Positions 1-3,160 of a DNA stretch of 5,127 nucleotides are shown piece after piece. A model generated the notes under the pieces. The model saw only the letters and a program-made list of their open reading frames with translations, did no database searches and was not told the DNA's origin. The first letter of the stretch is position 1. The number at the start of each line of letters is the position of its first letter. A program made the translations under genes and the position numbers. Source of the DNA: CAJVXI01 sp036444215 (GTDB lineage: Bacteria > Patescibacteriota > Minisyncoccia > UBA6257 > UBA9933); the NCBI GenBank assembly GCA_036444215.1, contig JAZGAA010000046.1, positions 1-5,127 of the forward strand, in the 5' to 3' direction.

Positions 1-26
1 CCCCGTTAGATAATTATCTAATGGGG
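1..26. repeat. 26-bp near-perfect palindrome
   Basis: The arm CCCCGTTAGATAA is followed directly by TTATCTAATGGGG. The two 13-base arms are complementary except for one position, which would be a G-U wobble in RNA on one strand. There is no loop, so as a DNA site it is a symmetric palindrome; as RNA it would need to open a few central A-T pairs. It touches the left edge of the window, so it may be part of a longer array. Function unknown. Confidence 0.7.
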
Positions 27-27
27 C

Positions 28-122
28 GGGGCGAAATTAAATTTATCTAAAAATTTGAGCACCGAGCACATAACGCTTTATGTGCTCGGTAAACATTTTC
101 TCAGATAAATTTTCGGCGCCCC
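28..122. repeat. 95-bp nested inverted repeat with a perfect 13-bp apical hairpin
   Basis: Three nested levels are visible. GGGGCG (28-33) pairs with CGCCCC (117-122). AAATTTATCT (39-48) pairs with AGATAAATTT (103-112). At the tip, ACCGAGCACATAA (61-73) pairs perfectly with TTATGTGCTCGGT (78-90) around the loop CGCT. The element lies about 30 bp beyond the stop codon of the minus-strand cobO-like gene. It could therefore form the 3' structure of the mnmA-cobO message. Neither side carries a clean long T-run directly after the apical stem, so it is not a textbook intrinsic terminator. A dispersed palindromic element or a structured RNA are alternatives. Bases 1-149 contain no credible gene. 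Confidence 0.6.
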
Positions 123-149
123 GCGGGCTTGAAAATTTATAGAAAATCT

Positions 150-692
150 TTAAAACTCAATTCCTTTTTTTGCTCTCACGCCTTTTTTAAACGGGTGTTT
201 AACTTCTTTCATTTCAGTCACTAAATCAGCTTGTTTTATAAAACTTTTTGGTGCGCTGCGGCCGGTTAAAATCACTACAAGCGCAGATTGACGCAGATTT
301 GACGCAGATTGACGCAGATTTGTACGGATACCTTTTAAAATCTTCAAAACATCTATCTCTTTAATTAATTTCAAATTTACTGCAACATTAATCTCGTCCA
401 AAACAATCAAATCGTATTTTTTAGATTTAATTTTTTGGGCTGCTAATTTTAATGTTTTTTGCGCGGCTTTTTTATGTTCGGAAAATGGAAGCTTGTCGCC
501 TAAAATTCCTACAAACCCTTTACCTCCTTTGATAATTCGTAATTTTTTAGTAAAAAATTCTTCTCCACTTCTAAATGAACCTTTTATGAATTGGATAATC
601 AAAACTTTCTTTCCCTGCCCCAAAGCCCGAATCGCCTGCCCGAAGGCAGCCGTGGTTTTGCCTTTCCCATTGCCGGTGAAAACAATAATCAT
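150..692 (-). CDS. cobO: CobO/BtuR-family corrinoid adenosyltransferase
   Basis: The family transfers the 5'-deoxyadenosyl group of ATP to the cobalt of a reduced corrinoid, giving adenosylcobalamin-type cofactors in the cytoplasm. At 180 aa it has the usual family length. Family marks are a P-loop GNGKGKTT at residues 7-14, VLDEIN at 97-102, TGR at 143-145, then ADLVTEM and VKHPFKKGVRAKKGIEF at the C-terminus. The N-terminal cap found in longer CobO proteins is absent and the P-loop begins almost at once, which fits ATG 692. The start lies 4 bp after the mnmA stop, so the two are probably co-transcribed and coupled. A GGAGGTG stretch (708-714) inside mnmA is 15 bases away, rather far for a normal Shine-Dalgarno. 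NLRQSA occurs twice (125-130, 132-137) just before the LVVILTGR strand, an unusual insertion from a DNA repeat. No other cobalamin gene is visible, so salvage is inferred. Confidence 0.88.
   Translation of the reverse strand: MIIVFTGNGKGKTTAAFGQAIRALGQGKKVLIIQFIKGSFRSGEEFFTKKLRIIKGGKGFVGILGDKLPFSEHKKAAQKTLKLAAQKIKSKKYDLIVLDEINVAVNLKLIKEIDVLKILKGIRTNLRQSASNLRQSALVVILTGRSAPKSFIKQADLVTEMKEVKHPFKKGVRAKKGIEF
281..321. repeat. Short tandem repeat GACGCAGATT(T) inside the cobO-like gene
   Basis: One partial unit, GCGCAGATT (281-289), is followed by GACGCAGATTT (290-300), GACGCAGATT (301-310) and GACGCAGATTT (311-321). Alternating 10- and 11-base units add up to 21 bases, which keeps the reading frame. 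On the coding strand the array produces the duplicated peptide NLRQSA-S-NLRQSA. It sits between a helix and the conserved TGR strand, probably in a surface loop. Confidence 0.85.
636..649. repeat. GC-rich mini-hairpin in cobO coding sequence
   Basis: CTGCC-CGAA-GGCAG, a 5-bp perfect stem. On the minus (mRNA) strand the loop is UUCG closed by C-G, the classic very stable tetraloop. It lies about 15 codons inside the cobO-like gene, close enough to the start to affect translation. The encoded residues (around AAFGQAIRALGQ) still look like a normal family sequence. Confidence 0.6.
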
Positions 693-696
693 AATA

Positions 697-1839
697 TTAT
701 TTTATCACACCTCCGCCTAATATTTCACCTTTAGAATTGTAAAACACCGCTGACTGGCCAGGAGCAACAAATTTGACTGGCTGGTCAAATTTAAGTTGTA
801 CAGTTGATGAGTTGGTGAGTTTAAGAGTTGCTTTTATTAACGCTTGGCGATAGCGAACTCGCGCCAAAAGATCTATTCTACCATTCGCGCGAATTAGAGA
901 ATCGAGAGGAGTAGGAGTAATAAAATTCACATTTGTTAATTCAATTTCTTTTTTATAAAGTGCCTCGCTTTTGCCTTCTGCGACTTTGAGAATGTTTTTC
1001 TTTACGTCTTTTTCAACGACATAATAAGGTGCGCCTCCGCCAATTCCCAAACCGTGCCGCTGGCCAATAGTATAAAAATAAGAGCCTTTGTGTTCGCCGA
1101 TTTTTTCCCCTGAAACATTAATAATATCCCCTTTCTTTTTAGGAATATATTTACCCAAAAAATCATCAAGCTTCACTTTGCCCAAAAAACAAATACCCTG
1201 AGAATCTTTTTTCTCGGCTGTGGGTAAATCGGCTTTTTTAGCTATTTTCCGAACTTCTGATTTCAAATAATCTCCAATAGGAAAAAAACAATTTTTCAAT
1301 TGCTCCTGGTTTAAAGTCCATAAAAAATAAGATTGGTCTTTGTTCTTGTCTTTGGCTGTAAATAACGAATTTTGAATTTTGGATTTGGGATTTATTTGGG
1401 ATTTGGGATTTGGGATTTGGGATTTCCGGCGGAGCCGGACATAGTGTCCTGTTGCCACATAATCCGCTCCCATTTTCAGCGCTTTTTCCAAGAATAAGCC
1501 GAATTTGATTTCTTTGTTGCACATTACATCGGGATTTGGAGTGATGCCTTTTTTATAACCATTAACCATATAATCAACTACCTTTTTCTTATACTCTTTT
1601 TCAAAATTCCAAACATAAAAAGGAATTTCCAGTTTTTCCGTTACTTTTCTTGCATCTTCAGCATCTTTTTCCATACAATTTACCCCGACCGAAGCGTCGG
1701 GGCTCTCATCTCTCCAGCAACGCATAAAAACACCAACTACATAATAGCCCTGTTTTTTTAACAATAATGCCGCAACCGAACTATCAACCCCACCAGACAA
1801 CGCAACAAATACAGTTTTTTTATTTTCTGCTTTACTCAT
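697..1839 (-). CDS. mnmA: tRNA-specific 2-thiouridylase MnmA
   Basis: MnmA activates U34 of Lys, Glu and Gln tRNAs by adenylation and replaces O2 with sulfur relayed as persulfide. From ATG 1839 the protein is 380 aa. It carries the PP-loop SGGVDSS (15-21), TPNPDVMCNKEIKFG with catalytic Cys107, ATGHY before the variable loop, KDQSYFLWTL, and DSQGICFLGK with the second catalytic Cys217. IGQRHGLGIGGGAPYYVVEKD and a C-terminal beta-barrel ending GGGVIK follow. The frame is open upstream to ATG 1983, but those 48 extra residues resemble nothing in MnmA and run over the 36-bp palindrome and promoter. ATG 1839 puts the PP-loop at its usual distance from the start. No Shine-Dalgarno precedes it; a -10 box 6 bases upstream suggests a leaderless message. 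Residues 139-158 (KSQIPNPKSQ...) come from a heptamer array, and 46-52 (SPDASVG) from a palindrome. Confidence 0.95.
   Translation of the reverse strand: MSKAENKKTVFVALSGGVDSSVAALLLKKQGYYVVGVFMRCWRDESPDASVGVNCMEKDAEDARKVTEKLEIPFYVWNFEKEYKKKVVDYMVNGYKKGITPNPDVMCNKEIKFGLFLEKALKMGADYVATGHYVRLRRKSQIPNPKSQINPKSKIQNSLFTAKDKNKDQSYFLWTLNQEQLKNCFFPIGDYLKSEVRKIAKKADLPTAEKKDSQGICFLGKVKLDDFLGKYIPKKKGDIINVSGEKIGEHKGSYFYTIGQRHGLGIGGGAPYYVVEKDVKKNILKVAEGKSEALYKKEIELTNVNFITPTPLDSLIRANGRIDLLARVRYRQALIKATLKLTNSSTVQLKFDQPVKFVAPGQSAVFYNSKGEILGGGVIK
1367..1425. repeat. GGGATTT heptamer array inside mnmA
   Basis: Four exact GGGATTT units run from 1398 to 1425. Before them are an ATTT spacer, another GGGATTT (1387-1393), a 6-base GGATTT and two GAATTTT units (1367-1380). 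In the coding direction the array gives the K/S/Q/I/P/N-rich stretch at MnmA residues 139-157, in the loop between ATGHYVRL and the KDQSYF motif. Family members usually have a loop of about ten residues there, so the array roughly doubles it. The frame is kept by the mix of 7-, 6- and 4-base units. Confidence 0.9.
1425..1439. repeat. GC-rich mini-palindrome next to the heptamer array
   Basis: TCCGGC-GGA-GCCGGA, a perfect 6-bp stem with a 3-base loop, abutting the heptamer array on its high-coordinate side. It encodes part of VRLRRK in MnmA. The direct abutment suggests that the palindrome and the array arrived or expanded together. Confidence 0.6.
1683..1702. repeat. GC-rich palindrome inside mnmA (7-bp stem)
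   Basis: CCCCGAC-CGAAGC-GTCGGGG forms a perfect 7-bp stem. It encodes SPDASVG (MnmA residues 46-52), in the segment between FMRCWRDE and NCMEKDAEDARKV where family members vary. The CCGAAG core at its tip is shared with the hairpins at 636-649 and 2396-2410. Confidence 0.7.
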
Positions 1840-1845
1840 AGCCAA

Positions 1846-1874
1846 ACTATAAAACAAAAAAACAGTGTCTTCAA
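1846..1874 (-). promoter_or_regulatory. mnmA promoter, apparently leaderless
   Basis: On the minus strand TTGAAG (1874-1869) and TATAGT (1851-1846) are separated by exactly 17 bases. Only six bases (TTGGCT) lie between the -10 box and ATG 1839, so the expected transcription start falls on or beside the A of ATG. This agrees with the lack of any Shine-Dalgarno. Predicted from sequence only. Confidence 0.6.
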
Positions 1875-1887
1875 CTTTTTCTTGGGT

Positions 1888-1923
1888 GCTATAGTCAACT
1901 ATAGCGCTATAGTTGACTATAGC
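1888..1923. promoter_or_regulatory. Perfect 36-bp palindrome of four octamers
   Basis: The layout is GCTATAGT-CA-ACTATAGC followed directly by GCTATAGT-TG-ACTATAGC. The 36 bp are exactly self-complementary about 1905/1906, and each 18-bp half is itself a palindrome except for its two central bases. It sits 13 bp upstream of the mnmA -35 box, centred roughly 66 bp before the predicted start, and well upstream of the promoter for the 55-aa gene. That position would suit an operator or activator site for a tetramer or a pair of dimers. A dispersed palindromic repeat is the alternative. The half-sites contain TTGACT, but I found no convincing matching -10. Confidence 0.75.
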
Positions 1924-1976
1924 TGAGGAAATGTGATGTATGAATAAGGGGTTGGAAATTTGGAAAATAAAAAGCA

Positions 1977-2005
1977 TTGACATTTATCTTGTTTTGTGAT
2001 AGTTT
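1977..2005 (+). promoter_or_regulatory. Promoter of the 55-aa membrane protein gene
   Basis: A consensus -35 TTGACA (1977-1982) is followed by 17 bases and TAGTTT (2000-2005). A TG dinucleotide one base before the hexamer (1997-1998) makes an extended -10. The hexamer itself is weak, matching the key T, A and final T. The predicted start near 2012 gives a leader of about 60 bases. Confidence 0.5.
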
Positions 2006-2060
2006 TATTTTAGAACCTACACAATATTTTAATAACTCTTGATTGAAAACCCAATAATAA

Positions 2061-2069
2061 GAGGAGGGG
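2061..2069 (+). promoter_or_regulatory. Strong Shine-Dalgarno deciding the 2074 start
   Basis: GAGGAGGGG lies with its AGGAGG core six bases before ATG 2074. It is the strongest ribosome-binding site at ideal spacing in the window and the main reason to accept the short gene that follows. Confidence 0.8.
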
Positions 2070-2073
2070 TAAA

Positions 2074-2241
2074 ATGATTATTGTATCCGTTATTTTGGCT
2101 ATAATATTTAGTATTTTCCAATTTTTACAAGGCATGCGCCTTGTACAAGCAACAGAACGAAAAAAAAAGAAAGAAACTATTTTCTGGGGAATCGTCAATG
2201 TAGTTGCTATAGCCATTTTGGTGATGTTGGGCCGGATGTGA
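2074..2241 (+). CDS. Small two-helix membrane protein, 55 aa, function unknown
   Basis: I do not recognise this protein. It begins MIIVSVILAIIFSIFQ and has two hydrophobic segments, residues 2-19 and about 36-53. A strongly basic linker (RLVQATERKKKKE, 22-34) joins them. The positive-inside rule puts the linker in the cytoplasm and both ends outside, giving a membrane hairpin. There is no signal-peptide cleavage site. Support for a real gene is a consensus-like promoter at 1977-2005, GAGGAGGGG at ideal spacing, a TGA stop and a good terminator 14 bp later. The gene is divergent from mnmA and convergent with efp. The two-helix form with a basic loop resembles small secretion or membrane-complex subunits such as SecG/SecE-like or YidC-helper proteins. 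No sequence motif ties it to any of them. Confidence 0.75.
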   Translation: MIIVSVILAIIFSIFQFLQGMRLVQATERKKKKETIFWGIVNVVAIAILVMLGRM

Positions 2242-2254
2242 AGTATTTTTTTAA

Positions 2255-2290
2255 AAAATCCTCGGTTGCGTTTATCGCACCGGGGATTTT
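2255..2290. terminator. Bidirectional intrinsic terminator
   Basis: AAAATCCTCGGTTGCG (2255-2270) pairs with CGCACCGGGGATTTT (2276-2290) around the loop TTTAT, with one bulged base and one G-T wobble. On the plus strand the stem ends in TTTTATTT, serving the 55-aa gene. On the minus strand it ends in a run of six T, serving transcripts that continue past efp. Confidence 0.8.
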
Positions 2291-2309
2291 ATTTCTCAAC
2301 CTATTTGGA

Positions 2310-2517
2310 GTAGAAAATTTTTTCGCAGCCAAATATAAATATCAGCCGAGGGCATATTGCTTTGAGGAACATCCCGCAGTCACGCTGGGCTTGGTCTCGC
2401 CGAAGGCGAGCCAGCGGGACGAGGGAGAAGAAAATTTTGTCGCTGGAACAAAATTATTCTGGTTCCGAAAAGTAATTGCCCGAGGCACATTTCAGCTGGC
2501 GAGAAAAGAATTTCTAC
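2310..2517. other. Large imperfect inverted repeat; candidate structured RNA or mobile palindrome
   Basis: This fills the gene-free stretch between the terminator and the efp stop codon. The two arms (about 2310-2370 and 2462-2517) are complementary along most of their length. GTAGAAA pairs with TTTCTAC at the base, GCCGAGGGCA with TGCCCGAGGC (8 of 10), and GGAAC with GTTCC at the top. Between the arms are CGCTGG (2383-2388) with CCAGCG (2411-2416), enclosing the perfect CTCGCC-GAA-GGCGAG (2396-2410). There is also ATTTTGT (2434-2440) with ACAAAAT (2448-2454). A 17-base motif at 2313-2329 recurs at 2430-2446 in the same orientation (14 of 17). On the minus strand it would form the efp 3' region, ending at the 2255-2290 terminator. 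I do not recognise RNase P RNA, tmRNA or SRP RNA motifs. A 6S-like rod cannot be excluded by eye. Confidence 0.5.
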
Positions 2518-2519
2518 GA

Positions 2520-3089
2520 CTACCCTTTTTCAACTCTTTCGGCATATTCACCAGTTTGAGTATTAATACGAATTATATCTTCTTCTTGAATAAAAAGCGG
2601 GACAGTGATTTTAGCGCCGGTCTCAATAGTCGCGGTTTTTGTGCCTCCTTGGGCAGTGTCGCCGCGGATTGCCGGCGGCGCTTCAACTACTTTATAATCA
2701 ACTTTAATCGGCAGTTCAATATTAATAATATTATCCCTAAACTTTAATGCCGTTATTTCCAAATTCGGCTTTAAAAACTTATCTAATTCTCCAATCTCTT
2801 CTGATTTAAGTGAAAATCTATCTTTTGGATTATCTACCTCGTGGAACCAATATTCTCCTTTACTCTCGTAAATAAATTGGGCTTTCATTTTTTCCAGTTC
2901 CGCTTCTTCAATATTATCGCTGGGCTGAAATGACCTCTCTATTGTCTTACCGCTTATTAAATTCTTAATTTTTGTCTTCATTACCGGTTTCCGCTGTTGC
3001 ATTCTCACGAATTCAGATTCCACCACTAAATACGGCTGTTTGTCAGCCACAATATAAACACCTGATTTTAAATCAGTATAAGATAACAT
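2520..3089 (-). CDS. efp: Translation elongation factor P
   Basis: EF-P binds between the P and E sites of ribosomes stalled at polyproline and promotes peptide-bond formation. The 189-aa length is standard. An N-terminal KOW-like domain (DLKSGVYIVADKQPYLVVESEF, residues 6-27) carries the P-site-contacting loop. It is followed by the middle OB domain (FIYESKGEYWFHEVDN, about 72-87) and the C-terminal OB domain. The last holds the family signature: TATIETGAKITVPLFI, EEDIIRINT and TGEYAERV. The loop reads RMQQRKP where E. coli has KPGKGQA, so the lysine that receives beta-lysine there is replaced by Gln, with Arg and Lys next to it. ATG 3089 gives the usual N-terminus. There is no Shine-Dalgarno, and a TATATT -10 box 12 bases upstream implies a leader of about five bases. 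The gene is divergent from the ATPase gene. Confidence 0.96.
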   Translation of the reverse strand: MLSYTDLKSGVYIVADKQPYLVVESEFVRMQQRKPVMKTKIKNLISGKTIERSFQPSDNIEEAELEKMKAQFIYESKGEYWFHEVDNPKDRFSLKSEEIGELDKFLKPNLEITALKFRDNIINIELPIKVDYKVVEAPPAIRGDTAQGGTKTATIETGAKITVPLFIQEEDIIRINTQTGEYAERVEKG

Positions 3090-3101
3090 AATTCTTTAAT
3101 A

Positions 3102-3130
3102 AATATAACCACTTTATCCATAATTGTAAA
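3102..3130 (-). promoter_or_regulatory. efp promoter
   Basis: TTTACA (3130-3125) and TATATT (3107-3102) on the minus strand are separated by exactly 17 bases. The -10 ends 12 bases before the efp ATG, so the leader would be about five bases. Its -35 box overlaps that of the divergent ATPase promoter. Confidence 0.65.
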
Positions 3131-3151
3131 CAACTAAATTTATGGTATAAT
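3124..3151 (+). promoter_or_regulatory. Promoter of the VirD4/TraG-like gene, extended -10
   Basis: TTGTAA (3124-3129), a 16-base spacer, then a perfect TATAAT (3146-3151) preceded by TG at the extended -10 position (TGGTATAAT). Only nine bases separate the -10 from ATG 3161, so the leader would be about two to three bases, and no Shine-Dalgarno exists. Confidence 0.7.
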
Positions 3152-3160
3152 TATGCTAAT

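Noticed and set aside
1367..1425. Possible CRISPR array from the tandem repeats
   Set aside because: Units are 7 bases with no unique spacers; this is a microsatellite.
1238..1522. 94-codon frame within mnmA on the same strand
   Set aside because: It is an alternate-frame shadow of a conserved enzyme, extended by the heptamer repeat, which tends to stay open in every frame.
1840..1983. 48-residue N-terminal extension of MnmA from ATG 1983
   Set aside because: It translates the 36-bp palindrome and promoter, looks unlike MnmA, and would displace the PP-loop from its usual distance to the start.
2010..2216. 68-codon minus-strand frame opposite the 55-aa gene
   Set aside because: It is the shadow of the gene with promoter, Shine-Dalgarno and terminator on the other strand; it lacks these signals itself.
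2310..2517. Identification as 6S, RNase P, tmRNA or SRP RNA
   Set aside because: I could not match the conserved cores (RNase P CR-I, the SRP GGAA-loop domain, a tmRNA tag). The rod-like form alone does not justify calling 6S.
2661..2679. GCCGC...GCGGC inverted repeat inside efp
   Set aside because: It encodes the conserved APPAIRGDT region of EF-P, with a 5-bp stem and a 9-base loop. Codon choice explains it, so I did not count it with the palindrome family.
2238..2747. Open frame of 169 codons on the plus strand after the 55-aa gene, starting with a signal-like segment
   Set aside because: It runs antisense through the conserved C-terminal part of efp, crosses the terminator and the folded element, and has no Shine-Dalgarno. 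Its open frame is explained by the structure beneath it.
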